DNA of 64,000 nucleotides from Anaerolinea sp. (GCA_013824865.1 PNON01000004.1:27384-91383), one strand, 5' to 3'; counted from the stretch's first letter, positions 52,701-61,920 are shown. Notes: a model not told the origin generated them from the letters alone. Program-made: numbers and translations.

Positions 52701-52830
52701 ATGGGAGTTAGATGTGGACATCTGGTTGGAGCGTGCCTGCCTGCGTGCCGGCCGCAACCTCACACAGGATGAATGGAATCTGTATCTGCCTTATGCACCA
52801 TACCACAAGACATGTCCGCAATTCCCTTAA
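49774..52830 (+). CDS. TIR domain, transmembrane, WD40 beta-propeller protein
   Basis: A 1018-residue protein. Residues 1-135 form a TIR domain (MTDVFISYSRKD, then SDICKLEIEHARK); the CxxE pair Cys71/Glu74 is where NAD-cleaving TIR domains have their catalytic glutamate. A linker resembling those of TIR/NACHT-WD40 proteins (ALEWERSNSDKSFLLRG) follows, then a membrane helix (201-223), a helical coiled-coil region (245-285) and WD40 repeats from about 330 to 1000 (for example LDFSPDGKMLASGGNDTTIRLWD). There is no NACHT or NB-ARC ATPase domain. It lies beside transposon-like DNA and stands alone. Confidence 0.92.
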   Translation: MTDVFISYSRKDIAFARLVHEALRENGFDTWIDWQDIPPSTDWMREVYTAIEQTDTFIFILSSASTISDICKLEIEHARKNNKRLIPIVINEVDPSSVHPVLAAINWIFSRTQDEFQAAIRDLVVAIQTDYGWVKEHTRLQIRALEWERSNSDKSFLLRGTDLDHAEGWIAEAVEKTPEPTLLQTRYVQTSRQEAAKRQRYLLFAVGCALAITIILGVVAVINGQHATRSAVSLSTQVVVAQNAEATAEQEADFRATQQAIAEEQKRIAEEQTTIAHSRELAALATKIMGTHLDLGSLLAIESVGTQKNFLSTGSLLQSLQTQATISRIYHTRPLDPGKDSLGIKTVKFHPKGLYIITGDINGIIRFWDPLTGSQAFPSIQTFEGAEIRQIAISPDGEHIASINRRAVQLWDIKSGKQVFMLLQTHSFYDIAFSPDGKNIAAIRDYSGTGQNDQGLKIWDSSTGQLLREEQFNTSWNTTLGYSPDGSIIFVFDGIYYDIKSLKAQDGKELVDDINLCENCLAQRASDISINKKIAIVDYQNRIYLYDYITNRTISIIKSTQSGEIIDLEFSKNGNSFYTVSDSGIYFWDAKSGALGGILLSMPNDFTDIEISPDNKYMVCVDNQGEMYVLAPYLTSSTGGPFNDFESTGEGLEFSKYNPELAVAVNLGSKKYAVTTWDSNSLTLKHTIPLDISSSFVADLSLGFLPDNKLVVSGEGHHTIRYFDTTTGLESGNAKERDRGYVEGAVLSPDGNLIASSDFDGNIILTDSGTRLQVGPLLVGHDVSSYDVPDPSGVHQRGVVNYVRALDFSPDGKMLASGGNDTTIRLWDVKTGKQIGDPILGHVDVIRCIAFSPDGNLLASAGEDGAIHLWDVAKRESIGYPLKGHEQPVYQVLFSTNGNTLISASQDGTIRFWDVASHQPIGLPINTANPRQLYVSTPQINPLTGYTGNTGPVYDIALSPDGTKLLSADGDGGLRIWELDVDIWLERACLRAGRNLTQDEWNLYLPYAPYHKTCPQFP

Positions 52831-53153
52831 GCGGCAAAGCCAGCACCATAGCCTGTTCCACAATCCCCACCCGCTTCATCGGACATATATGCCTATATTC
52901 ACGCCAATCGTTGGGCAGCATTTCCGTCGCATAGTGGCCTGGGAACAAATCGTGCGCAGGTTGTGCCCGCGAAGTCTCCAAACCATTGTTCGAACCGGTG
53001 TTCGCGACCGCATGCGGATTTTGACCGCAGATGCTTAGATCCCGCCCCATCCACACTTACTTAAAATACCCCTGATCTCCTCAAATTCCTTTACACCCAT
53101 TCCTGTATAATGAGTCAGATGTATTGACTCAAAACCTGAAGGGAAAACTTCCT
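52831..53153. other. intergenic region upstream of DUF1003 gene
   Basis: 323 bp without a gene. Its last part (53041-53118) is similar to the intergenic stretch at about 53748-53827 and both end in CCTGTATAATG. No -35 box is clear. Confidence 0.5.
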
Positions 53154-53714
53154 ATGAAAAATCACCTCGATCGTATTGCGCAACAACGTTTTAACACCAA
53201 TCTGGATGAGCTGCCAGAGCGCGAAAAGAAAGTGATCCAGCATTATCAGGAACGCCTGCCTATTAGTAAAGACATGACCCACGAATATGACACCAGCCTG
53301 ACTTTCGGTCAAAGGCTGGCTGATAAAGTCGCATCATTCGGGGGCTCCTGGACGTTCATCATCCTGTTCTTTATTGTCCTGCTTTCGTGGGTGATCCTGA
53401 ATACCTTCATACTCGCGCGCCGGAATGCTGCGTTTGATCCATATCCCTTTATATTACTCAATCTTTTCCTTTCCATGCTGGCTTCCATTCAGGCGCCGGT
53501 CATTCTGATGTCTCAGGGACGCCAGGCATTAAAGGACAGGTTGGAGGCGGAACACGATTACGAGGTCAATTTGAAGGCGGAGCTTGAAATTCTGGGTCTG
53601 CATGAAAAAATCGATGAGCTGCGCGAAAGCAAATGGGAGGAACTGATCGCCCTGCAGCAGGAGCAAATAAACATGCTGACCAAGGTATTGGAGCAGGCGA
53701 AAAACAAGGGGTAA
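53154..53714 (+). CDS. DUF1003-family membrane protein
   Basis: A 186-residue protein of the DUF1003 family. Two membrane helices (about residues 62-85 and 97-118) are followed by a long cytoplasmic helix. FGGSWTFIILF and MSQGRQALKDRLEAEHDYEVNLKAE are characteristic of the family. Function unknown. The ATG at 53154 has AAGGG about 10 bases upstream; a TTG at 53124 is rejected. Confidence 0.87.
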   Translation: MKNHLDRIAQQRFNTNLDELPEREKKVIQHYQERLPISKDMTHEYDTSLTFGQRLADKVASFGGSWTFIILFFIVLLSWVILNTFILARRNAAFDPYPFILLNLFLSMLASIQAPVILMSQGRQALKDRLEAEHDYEVNLKAELEILGLHEKIDELRESKWEELIALQQEQINMLTKVLEQAKNKG

Positions 53715-53846
53715 TATCTTCTGGCCGCTACTCTCCATGCTTTGCACCCGCGCCATCCACGCGCATAAAAGATACCCCTGATGTGCCTACTTTCCCCTTA
53801 CCACTCCCTCCTGTATAATGGTAATCACTAGAGTACTGGAGGGTAT

Positions 53847-54416
53847 ATGAATAAACAGGAAAAGGTGCTGCAAAGGTCATTCCGATACCTGAACCGCTGC
53901 ATGGTGCTGATGTACCGCCTGGGCATGGCGCCGTTAGTGAACTGCTTTCCACCGCTTTTCGGGCAGATTATGATCCTCACTCACACCGGGCGTAAAAGTG
54001 GAAAGAAATACCAATCCGGCTTGAATTTCGTACAAATGAATGGCGACATTTATTGCACAGCAGGGTTTGGAAGCGAATCTGACTGGTACCGGAATATCAT
54101 CGCGAACCCTCAGGTGGAGGTATGGATAAACAATCATTGGCACGCCTGCTCTGTTGAGGAAATTTCCAATAATATTGAGAATATTGACATCATACGGCAG
54201 GTGCTGGTCTGCAGCGGATTCGCTGCCTATGCTGCAGGTATCAATCCACGCAAGTTTTCGGATGAAAAGTTTTTTGAGATCACCTCAACGTATCGATTGT
54301 TACGCCTGCGGAGGGTGGAAGCACGTACTGGTCCCGGCGGACCAGGTGACCTGGCCTGGATCAACGCACTCTTATTGATGTTGATTCTGCCGTTGTTGTT
54401 CAGAAAGCGAAAATAG
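53847..54416 (+). CDS. DUF385/F420-dependent nitroreductase-like protein
   Basis: A 189-residue protein of the deazaflavin (F420)-dependent nitroreductase group. THTGRKSGK, AGFGSESDWYRNIIANP and the split-barrel layout are family signs. A hydrophobic C-terminal tail suggests membrane association. Whether the host makes F420 is not seen here; FMN or heme use is an alternative. CTGGAGGG precedes the ATG. It shares its upstream sequence with the DUF1003 gene. Confidence 0.83.
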   Translation: MNKQEKVLQRSFRYLNRCMVLMYRLGMAPLVNCFPPLFGQIMILTHTGRKSGKKYQSGLNFVQMNGDIYCTAGFGSESDWYRNIIANPQVEVWINNHWHACSVEEISNNIENIDIIRQVLVCSGFAAYAAGINPRKFSDEKFFEITSTYRLLRLRRVEARTGPGGPGDLAWINALLLMLILPLLFRKRK

Positions 54417-54683
54417 CAGATTCTCATTCATCACGCATGAATTATTGACCCGGGAGTAGCCCATCACCATCACCTGATGTGATTTGACCGAAGTCTCCAC
54501 TCTGTCAATCCAAAAATGCGTCTCGTCCTTTTAAACCCCAAGTCGCTTTCCATAGCACCATTCGTCACATCCTTGCTCAATATTTTAACTAGGGATTAAT
54601 ATATCGCAATATCACCGGTAGAGGCGGACGGTCTTTGTTCGCGCCTACTGGATTTAATTACACAACCCAGCGCGAACGGGTGC

Positions 54684-56060
54684 TTATTTCGGTAACGCAA
54701 TGACCACAGATGTTTTTGCATCCTGAGCAACAACCGTCACTGTAGTAATGGTGTCCGATTTCGTCCAGGTCTGCATGATTATATCGGAGGTGTTTGTTTC
54801 ATCGGTTAAATCCCAACCATGGGTGATCATTTGCTGGCGATAGTATATGGCTACATCGGCGGGGGCATCAGAAGTTTTAAACATGACCAACTCACCCGTT
54901 TTCACCAGGTCTGTGGCGCCGGGATAAAGGGGGATGTCATTTGGTAGCCCACTTTCCTCGGGGTCGATGGTGGTGGCTGGTGCAGGATTACCGGAGGGAG
55001 TTACGGTCAAAGCTTCCTGAGGTACCATTCCCGGGATTGTGATCAGAAGATCCACATCCAGTCCGCCCTGTTCACCCTCGTTGATATACAACGTCAAGCG
55101 CTGGTCAGCTTGATCAAAGTAAGTGAGGTAGGGAAGCGAGATGTCACCTGATGGAGACTCATTGTGAGGGACCCAATCCAGGGCTGGCAGTTCCCGATAA
55201 TAAAGATCCAGCAGTTTCCTGCGGTCGAAAGCAGTGGCGTAGCTCATTCGTCCACTGATCTGCTCCACATTTTGTGCATCCTCAGGAACTGGAAGGTCGG
55301 CTGGAACCGGCAAACATCCTGACGGCAGATCGATCCCCTGCAACGTGTTCACCTGATCCAATTCGTAGGTCCATTTTTGAGCGACTTCCAGGCCTTCCCC
55401 GGTTAGTTTGTCTGGCCCGGAAGAGATCAAAGTGTATCTAACAACGTATCCACCCTGTTCGGCGATCCAAACATCACCGGAGACCGGGCTGGTATCCTTC
55501 GTTATAGGCAGATCATCCTGGTCAAACTGGAAATGGATGCTAGGGACCTGGTTGATCGTCTCAGCACCTACACGTGTAGCATTCAAAATGGGTAACAGAA
55601 GGCTGGCCGGTTCAATTACCTCGCCATTTGATGGCGCAGAGATGGAACCCTGGCACTCGGGGTTGGATTGCATCCACCGATAATAGGCGCTGTCTGATGC
55701 CATCAGGCGCAGGTGAAAGCCCTGGATATCACTGCCGTTCAAGTCATTGGTGAAGGCGTATGAATCGTAGCCATTCAGTCGTGTGAGATCCAATTGTGTA
55801 TATCGCTCGTACGGTTTACCATCCACTGTACCGGTTATGTCCTGTTGGAAAATAACGTGGTAGCTGACCAAGTTTGACAGTCCAACGGAAGGATCTGGCA
55901 GGAGTCGGCTGCCAGTTTCGCTGGAACCAGAAGGTTCACTCTGTAAGGTGGATGTGCCATCGGATAATTTCTGGATCATCGTCGGGATGGCGCAAGCCAT
56001 GAGCAGCAAGATCGTGCAAAAATATAGCAGGATGCGGAGATAACGAAGTTTCTCTTTCAT
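54684..56060 (-). CDS. predicted lipoprotein, unknown function
   Basis: A 458-residue exported protein. The N-terminus has a hydrophobic segment ending in the lipobox LMAC (Cys22). The mature part is rich in beta-strand-like sequence and repeats acidic, Pro-containing linkers. No family recognised. Its ATG overlaps the upstream gene's stop by 4 bases, so the two are coupled and their products probably act together in the envelope. Confidence 0.75.
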   Translation of the reverse strand: MKEKLRYLRILLYFCTILLLMACAIPTMIQKLSDGTSTLQSEPSGSSETGSRLLPDPSVGLSNLVSYHVIFQQDITGTVDGKPYERYTQLDLTRLNGYDSYAFTNDLNGSDIQGFHLRLMASDSAYYRWMQSNPECQGSISAPSNGEVIEPASLLLPILNATRVGAETINQVPSIHFQFDQDDLPITKDTSPVSGDVWIAEQGGYVVRYTLISSGPDKLTGEGLEVAQKWTYELDQVNTLQGIDLPSGCLPVPADLPVPEDAQNVEQISGRMSYATAFDRRKLLDLYYRELPALDWVPHNESPSGDISLPYLTYFDQADQRLTLYINEGEQGGLDVDLLITIPGMVPQEALTVTPSGNPAPATTIDPEESGLPNDIPLYPGATDLVKTGELVMFKTSDAPADVAIYYRQQMITHGWDLTDETNTSDIIMQTWTKSDTITTVTVVAQDAKTSVVIALPK

Positions 56061-57019
56061 TTCCGCTCCACTCTCTGCAAACTAAGCCTGGCCGTGTAGG
56101 AAGCTGAGTTACCCGCAGCAATCATTCTTTGCACACCCTGGTCAAGGAAATCGATTTTTACTGTGTATTCACCTTCGCTGAACGGAAAAACCTGCTCGAT
56201 CCACGGGTCATTGGATGAAGTTACCGGTACAGTAATCTTTTGTGGATGAGATCCGTCAGGGCAGGTTAATATAAGATCATGGGTATAATTCATGCCTTGT
56301 GGTGGGCCAATCATTAACTTAATCCCTACACCGTTATCAGCAACTACGGCTTTTGCGTCCACAAAACCTAAAGCCTGGCCAACATCGGATGATACAAGTG
56401 TGCAGTCTTCCGAGTTATAGTAAGCGATGGTGGTATCAACAGTCAAGGGTTTATTCCATCCTTCCAACTGGTGAGGCTGGTTTGGGTCAGGGGCTATTAA
56501 TAATCCCTTGGATTTTAATATGTAATAAAATCCAAGTTCGCCACCGGAAGTCTCGACATCTGTCCTCGCAATTAATGTATATAAATAATCACACTTTTTG
56601 ACTTCAAATCTTGTCATTTTCTCGGAATCTACATTCAGCTCAGAATCGAACAACTGGATTAGAATCGTTTCGGTTCCCGCTTTTTCAGCAGTGTAATTGA
56701 ACAGGGTTGTACCAGATGTGGTACCCGGCCGCTCAGTTTCGCGATCGAAGGAGCCTTGATTGGCTTGCACGAGGATCGTTGGACCGGTGAGTGGGGCAAT
56801 CGTATCATAAGATTTCGCATCCCAAGACGCAGTGAGCATATACGAATCGCCAACGCAGACCAGGCCATCCAGGCCGCTGATGGAAACGGTCCATAATCCG
56901 GCGGGTGCTGACCTAGCTCTTGCTGAAACCGGACTTGAAAAAGCTGCAAGAATTATGGATGTGGTCAGGATTATCGAGCCGACAGCGTGTACAGATGATT
57001 TTGATATGAAGCGCCGCAT
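56057..57019 (-). CDS. secreted protein, unknown function
   Basis: A 320-residue protein with a signal peptide (basic N-terminus, hydrophobic core to about residue 30, cleavage near VSARA). The rest is beta-rich with two cysteines; parts resemble carbohydrate-binding or immunoglobulin-like folds but I assign none. The ATG at 57019 has a perfect GAGGAGGAAG site. First gene of a two-gene unit with the lipoprotein. Confidence 0.77.
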   Translation of the reverse strand: MRRFISKSSVHAVGSIILTTSIILAAFSSPVSARARSAPAGLWTVSISGLDGLVCVGDSYMLTASWDAKSYDTIAPLTGPTILVQANQGSFDRETERPGTTSGTTLFNYTAEKAGTETILIQLFDSELNVDSEKMTRFEVKKCDYLYTLIARTDVETSGGELGFYYILKSKGLLIAPDPNQPHQLEGWNKPLTVDTTIAYYNSEDCTLVSSDVGQALGFVDAKAVVADNGVGIKLMIGPPQGMNYTHDLILTCPDGSHPQKITVPVTSSNDPWIEQVFPFSEGEYTVKIDFLDQGVQRMIAAGNSASYTARLSLQRVERK

Positions 57020-57224
57020 AACTTCCTCCTCTGAATATTGGATGACTACTGCGGACAAGTAACACATTTTCTATCCATAGAAATCAACAATATTTGGGCA
57101 ATTTGAAATTAATATCGCAGCAACTACAATTAACAAATAAAACAAAAATTTTTCATTTTCATATTAGCACAAATTCAAAAAACAAACTACATTGGAACTC
57201 TTTTCTTAGTAGAATGGATGAGGA

Positions 57225-58376
57225 TTATGGGTTGAATTGTGACACCATCTCCCCGTTTCGCAGATATACACGCGTGACCCTTGGCAGTAGCGATGTTGTC
57301 ACTTCGTAATTAATTGTCCCGGCAAGGCGCGCGATTTCTTCAGCTCGGATTGTGTCTTCACCCTGGCGTCCAATAATGACCACCTCATCATCCTGTTTTA
57401 CACAGGGAATTCCGCTTATATCTACTACAAACTGGTCCATGCAGATCCGTCCAAGAATTGGAGCCCGCTTCCCACGGATCAGTACTTCTCCCTTATTCGA
57501 TAGTATCCGATGAAACCCATCTCCATAACCTGCCGGCACTAGCGCAACTCGAATAGCTTTTTCAGTGATGTAAGTACGTCCATAACTGATGCCAACCCCA
57601 GCAGGTATGTCTCTTACACGGCTGACGAGACTCTTCATGGTCAAGGCTGGGCGGATTTCGAAAACCGGAGACCACTCATCAGACGGATCCAAACCATACA
57701 TCGCAATCCCAATACGCACCGCGTTGAAATGTGCGTCGGGCAGTCGAAAGGTGGTTGCGCTGTTTGCAGCGTGCAGAATGGGAATTTCGATGTGATTCGC
57801 CTGCAAAACCGCTACCACATCGTTGAAAACTGCTAGCTGGCGACGAATAAATACCTGCTCGTTCCAGTCAGCAGTGGCAAAATGTGTGAATAGACCTTCC
57901 AAAAACAAACCGGGGAGTCTAAGAAGAGATTGTGAAAACCCTAAAACCTCAGGAGGCAGTATCCCATAACGATTCATACCGGTATCTACCTTGATATGAA
58001 CGGGTATCTGAATACCTTTAGAGGAAGCAAGAGAAGAAAGCGATTCCGCAAATTCGAGGGTGATTAGGCTGGGTGTTAGATTCCACTGAATGATTTGCTC
58101 CACCCCACTGGGTGGAGTGTAACCCATTATGATAATAGGCGCACTGATACCAGCCTGACGCAGCTCAATCCCTTCCGTCATCCGATGAACAGCTAATCTT
58201 GTTGCACCAGCCTGCAGAGCAGCGTGCGCAACCGGGACAGCGCCATGACCATAGGCATTTGCCTTAACAACCGCTATTAATTCAACTCTATCACCGATGT
58301 GTTGTTTAAATGCGCGAACATTTTCTGCAATTGCATCAAGATCAATTTCAGCCCAGGTCACAATTCCATCCAACAT
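57225..58376 (-). CDS. alr: alanine racemase
   Basis: A 383-residue PLP enzyme that interconverts L- and D-alanine for peptidoglycan. The PLP lysine is Lys38 in VVKANAYGHG; the second catalytic Tyr lies in GISYGRTY. The barrel and C-terminal beta domain (RGKRAPILGRICMDQF) match Alr. The ATG at 58376 is chosen; a TTG at 58403 is in frame. It follows livF by 122 bp, so it may be read with the transporter operon. Confidence 0.94.
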   Translation of the reverse strand: MLDGIVTWAEIDLDAIAENVRAFKQHIGDRVELIAVVKANAYGHGAVPVAHAALQAGATRLAVHRMTEGIELRQAGISAPIIIMGYTPPSGVEQIIQWNLTPSLITLEFAESLSSLASSKGIQIPVHIKVDTGMNRYGILPPEVLGFSQSLLRLPGLFLEGLFTHFATADWNEQVFIRRQLAVFNDVVAVLQANHIEIPILHAANSATTFRLPDAHFNAVRIGIAMYGLDPSDEWSPVFEIRPALTMKSLVSRVRDIPAGVGISYGRTYITEKAIRVALVPAGYGDGFHRILSNKGEVLIRGKRAPILGRICMDQFVVDISGIPCVKQDDEVVIIGRQGEDTIRAEEIARLAGTINYEVTTSLLPRVTRVYLRNGEMVSQFNP

Positions 58377-58447
58377 ACTTTTTTCATTCCTTCCAACCAA
58401 CAACCTTTAAAACCATAATCAGATCATGGACGTAATAACGACATAAT

Positions 58448-58534
58448 TGTCCCCGCAAGGGGAATAAATGGTGCCAGCTTCTTTAACCTGGGGTTCTTTT
58501 AGCCACCCAGGTAAGCTTCTTTAACCCGGGGATC
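58448..58534. repeat. hairpin and partial repeat of the livF 3' end
   Basis: CCCC-GCAA-GGGG (58451-58462) is a short hairpin after livF. Nearby, 58476-58496 repeats 58514-58534 (AGCTTCTTTAACC core, 19 of 21 matching), so the end of livF is partly duplicated 38 bp downstream. A weak terminator is possible. Confidence 0.45.
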
Positions 58535-59218
58535 TCCCAATAGCTTCTGACCAGTACCAGTGTGAGCAATAACACCCGTTTCCAGCACGTAACCTCTGGA
58601 GGCAATCCGCAAAGCCATGTTGGCGTTCTGTTCCACCAGCAGGATGGTAGTACCTGCTTGGTTGATTTCTCTTAGAACGGAAAATATCTCGCGAACCAAA
58701 ACAGGGGCCAACCCCATAGAAGGTTCATCCAACAACATCATTTTTCCCCGGCTCATCAAAGCGCGTCCAACAGCCAGCATCTGCTGCTCGCCTCCCGAAA
58801 GAGTCCCGCCTAGCTGTCCCTGTCGTTCTGATAATCTCGGAAAGATATCAAATACCCGTTGATAATCTTTAGGAAACTCATGTTTATCCTTGCGGCTCCA
58901 GGTGGCTAGCTTGAGATTCTCTAAAACAGTAAGGTTGCCAAAAATACCGCGTCCTTCTGGAACTTGTGCAATCCCCATCGCCACGATTTTATCAGCAGGG
59001 ATTGATTTCATATCCTGACCCTGGAAAGTGATAACCCCTTTATAGGGTATCAGCCCAGAAACTCCGCGTAAAGTGGATGATTTTCCAGCTCCGTTGGCGC
59101 CGATCAATGTAACAATTTCACCTTCGTACACATCGAAGGAGATACCCTTAACAGCCATGATATTCCCATACGAAATGGTTAAGTCCCGGATTGAAAGCAA
59201 GACATTACCCTGGCTCAT
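58499..59218 (-). CDS. livF: branched-chain amino acid ABC transporter ATP-binding protein LivF
   Basis: A 239-residue ATPase. Walker A is GANGAGKSSTL, the signature LSGGEQQMLAVG, Walker B MLLDEPSMGL. The typical LivF length and its position behind livG support the assignment. Its ATG overlaps the livG stop (ATGA). Last of the five transporter genes. Confidence 0.93.
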   Translation of the reverse strand: MSQGNVLLSIRDLTISYGNIMAVKGISFDVYEGEIVTLIGANGAGKSSTLRGVSGLIPYKGVITFQGQDMKSIPADKIVAMGIAQVPEGRGIFGNLTVLENLKLATWSRKDKHEFPKDYQRVFDIFPRLSERQGQLGGTLSGGEQQMLAVGRALMSRGKMMLLDEPSMGLAPVLVREIFSVLREINQAGTTILLVEQNANMALRIASRGYVLETGVIAHTGTGQKLLGDPRVKEAYLGG

Positions 59219-59982
59219 AAATCTCCTCCTTCACCCAAGTAGGCTTCCATTACCTTTGGGTTGTTTTGGATTTCTACCGGGAGGCCTTCAGCAAGGGTGG
59301 CCCCAAAATCAAGAACTTTGATGCGTTCACAAATGCCCATCACCAGACGCATTTGATGTTCGATGAGAATGACAGTGAGACCAAACTCCTTTCGAATCCA
59401 GCCAATGAATTCCATTAATTGGCCTATTTCGTTGGGGTTCATTCCTGCTGCTGGTTCATCCAAGAGCAGGATTTTTGGGTGAGTAGCCAGGGCGCGGGCA
59501 ATTTCCAATCGACGCTGCAAGCCATATGGCAGATTCTTTGACGCTTCGTCTGCGTAATCCTGTAGTTTAAAGACAGCAAGCAGGTCCATTGCATGATTGG
59601 CAATTCGTCTTTCCTCTCCATCATAACGACCGGTATGGAACAGAGCCTCAATCGGGTTATATTTTGACTGTGAATAATTGGCAATGCGCACATTATCCAG
59701 GACAGTCAAGTCCTTAAAGAGGCGAATGTTTTGAAATGTCCGGGCTATTCCAAGGCCGGTGATCTGGTTAGGGGTTTTTCCAACCAGTTCAATTCCATCA
59801 ATGGTAATACTGCCCTTTGTAGCTTTATAAACACCGGTTATCAGGTTGAAGATGGTTGTTTTCCCGGCGCCATTTGGGCCAATGATGCCAATCAGTTCAT
59901 TGGGTTTAAGGTTAAGGTTGAAATCAGAGACAGCGCAAAGACCGCCAAAGTAATGGGTGACCCCCTTAGCTTGTAGAAACAT
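59215..59982 (-). CDS. livG: branched-chain amino acid ABC transporter ATP-binding protein LivG
   Basis: A 255-residue ATPase with Walker A GPNGAGKTTIFN, signature LPYGLQRRLEIAR and Walker B LLLDEPAAGMNP, and a LivG-type C-terminus. The ATG at 59982 has AGGAGG 7 bases upstream and lies inside the end of livM, overlapping it by 17 bases. A start at 60021 is in frame but lacks a site. Confidence 0.93.
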   Translation of the reverse strand: MFLQAKGVTHYFGGLCAVSDFNLNLKPNELIGIIGPNGAGKTTIFNLITGVYKATKGSITIDGIELVGKTPNQITGLGIARTFQNIRLFKDLTVLDNVRIANYSQSKYNPIEALFHTGRYDGEERRIANHAMDLLAVFKLQDYADEASKNLPYGLQRRLEIARALATHPKILLLDEPAAGMNPNEIGQLMEFIGWIRKEFGLTVILIEHQMRLVMGICERIKVLDFGATLAEGLPVEIQNNPKVMEAYLGEGGDL

Positions 59983-61021
59983 CTTTGGCCTCCTTCTTTT
60001 TTCTCCAGAGATTGGTGGCAATTAGATCATACCCTGGGACGAACCAGCGAAATTCACGCAGACCCATAATTCCACGTGGCCGGTAAATCATCAGCACCAC
60101 CAGCACCAACGGCATCAACACCATTCTCCACATTCCCAAAGGCCGCAGAACCTCCAGGAGGATGGTAAAGATGAGCGCCCCTAATATTGAACCGGCAATT
60201 GATCCAATTCCACCAAGATAGACCATGATCAAAATATCTGTGGATTTAATTATGTCAAATACGCGCGGGCTGATGAATTGCAGTATGTGAGCAAAGAGAG
60301 CGCCAGCTACACCCGCAAAAAACGATGAAATAACAAAAGTCAGCATTTTTACCTGACGAGAGTTGACACTCATCAGATCGCTGGCAATTTCGTCCTCGCG
60401 AATTGAAAGTACCCCTCTCCCAAATTTTGAATAAACAAAATTCCGGATTACCCACACCGCAATAACCACCCAGATGAACGTCCACGGAAGTGTTGTCAAA
60501 CGGGTAATGCCCGGAATACCTCGGGGACCGCCTATCACTTCAATATTTTCAATCAATGACTTGACGATCATCAGGAAAGCCAGGGTTACAATCGCCAGGT
60601 AATCTCCGCGAGTTTTAAACGACGGGATTGCAACCATCAACCCGATTAATGCCGCCCCCGTACCTCCGGCGAATACCACCAGTGGGAACAACCAGGGCGC
60701 CAGACTATCTGGGATTATTTTTGTGGTGAGAATAGCTGAGATGTAGGCTCCCACTGCCATAAATCCCGCATGTCCAACTGAAAATTCACCCATGTACCCA
60801 TTGACCAGGTTTAGGCTGGTACTGAGAATTATGTTTATGCCCACATAAATAAGTATCAATACGATATATTGATTTAATAATCCGAACTGTGGAATGGCAA
60901 ATGATAACAAAAGACCAATCACCAATAAAACGGGTAGCAACTTCCGGTTTGTGACAATTTTTGCCCATTGCCGGCTTAACCAGTTCTTCCAATTTCCATT
61001 ATCTGAGGATTCTTTTGACAT
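59966..61021 (-). CDS. livM: branched-chain amino acid ABC transporter permease LivM
   Basis: A 351-residue membrane protein with about eight to ten helices and the LivM signature region YMGEFSVGHAGFMAVGAY and GARG-like SFKTRGDYLAIVTLAF. AAAAGG precedes the ATG. It starts 3 bp after the livH stop and overlaps livG by 17 bases. Confidence 0.93.
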   Translation of the reverse strand: MSKESSDNGNWKNWLSRQWAKIVTNRKLLPVLLVIGLLLSFAIPQFGLLNQYIVLILIYVGINIILSTSLNLVNGYMGEFSVGHAGFMAVGAYISAILTTKIIPDSLAPWLFPLVVFAGGTGAALIGLMVAIPSFKTRGDYLAIVTLAFLMIVKSLIENIEVIGGPRGIPGITRLTTLPWTFIWVVIAVWVIRNFVYSKFGRGVLSIREDEIASDLMSVNSRQVKMLTFVISSFFAGVAGALFAHILQFISPRVFDIIKSTDILIMVYLGGIGSIAGSILGALIFTILLEVLRPLGMWRMVLMPLVLVVLMIYRPRGIMGLREFRWFVPGYDLIATNLWRKKKEAKDVSTS

Positions 61022-61024
61022 GGC

Positions 61025-61900
61025 TTATACCTTTTGTGGACGGGGTTTACCCAGAATGCCGTATGGGCGGAAGATTAGCAGGATTAGCAGCAAGGTGAAG
61101 GCAACAAAATCCCGATATGTGGAAGGCAAGAAAGCTGCCACAAGTATCTCAACCCCTCCGAGGATAAACCCACCAATCATGGCCCCGCGAATATTACCAA
61201 TTCCGCCCACCACAGCTGCTATGAATGCCTTCCACCCAATCATGATGCCCATATAAGGATCGATAACTGGAAAGGCTAACGCATACATCACCCCAGCTGC
61301 ACCGCCCAGACTGGTGCCTATGGCAAAAGTAGCAGATATTACCAAGTTTAAAGGAATGCCCATCAAAGGTACAATCGTTTTATCCCATGAAATTGCCCGC
61401 ATCGCCATACCTACCATCGTCTTTCTGACGATGAAATCCAGAAGAACCATCAATACCAGGGATAATGCAATGATAATAAGCTGTAAAGAAGAAACCGAAA
61501 CCCCTCCGATAACCCAGGTAGTGTTCTTAATTAAGGTGGGTACGTGCTGCGGGTACGGTGCAAAAACAAGTGTGAAATTTTCTAAAAATATCCCTACGCC
61601 TAAAGCTGTGATTATGGCTGAAACGCGGGGGGCTTGGCGTAAAGGCTTGTAAGCAAAGCGTTCAATTACGACACCAATCAAAGCAACACCAATCATTGCA
61701 ATTAACAAAGTCGGTACAAATGGTAAATGTAAAAAGGTGGCAGCCAAAAAACATAAAAAGGCTCCAACCATGAAGAGATCTCCATGGGCAAAGTTAATCA
61801 TGGTTAATATTCCGTATACCATGGTGTAACCTAGAGCAATCAAAGCGTAAATACTACCCAATTGCAGGGAATTTAGACCTTGTTGAAGGATATATGTCAT
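61025..61900 (-). CDS. livH: branched-chain amino acid ABC transporter permease LivH
   Basis: A 291-residue membrane protein with about eight helices. The LivH segments ALGYTMVYGILTMINFAHGD and GGIGNIRGAMIGGFILG are present. AAGGG lies 6 bases before the ATG. It is 74 bp downstream of the substrate-binding gene, with a stem-loop between them. Confidence 0.93.
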   Translation of the reverse strand: MTYILQQGLNSLQLGSIYALIALGYTMVYGILTMINFAHGDLFMVGAFLCFLAATFLHLPFVPTLLIAMIGVALIGVVIERFAYKPLRQAPRVSAIITALGVGIFLENFTLVFAPYPQHVPTLIKNTTWVIGGVSVSSLQLIIIALSLVLMVLLDFIVRKTMVGMAMRAISWDKTIVPLMGIPLNLVISATFAIGTSLGGAAGVMYALAFPVIDPYMGIMIGWKAFIAAVVGGIGNIRGAMIGGFILGGVEILVAAFLPSTYRDFVAFTLLLILLIFRPYGILGKPRPQKV

Positions 61901-61920
61901 TTTTTACCCTTGGGGAAGGA

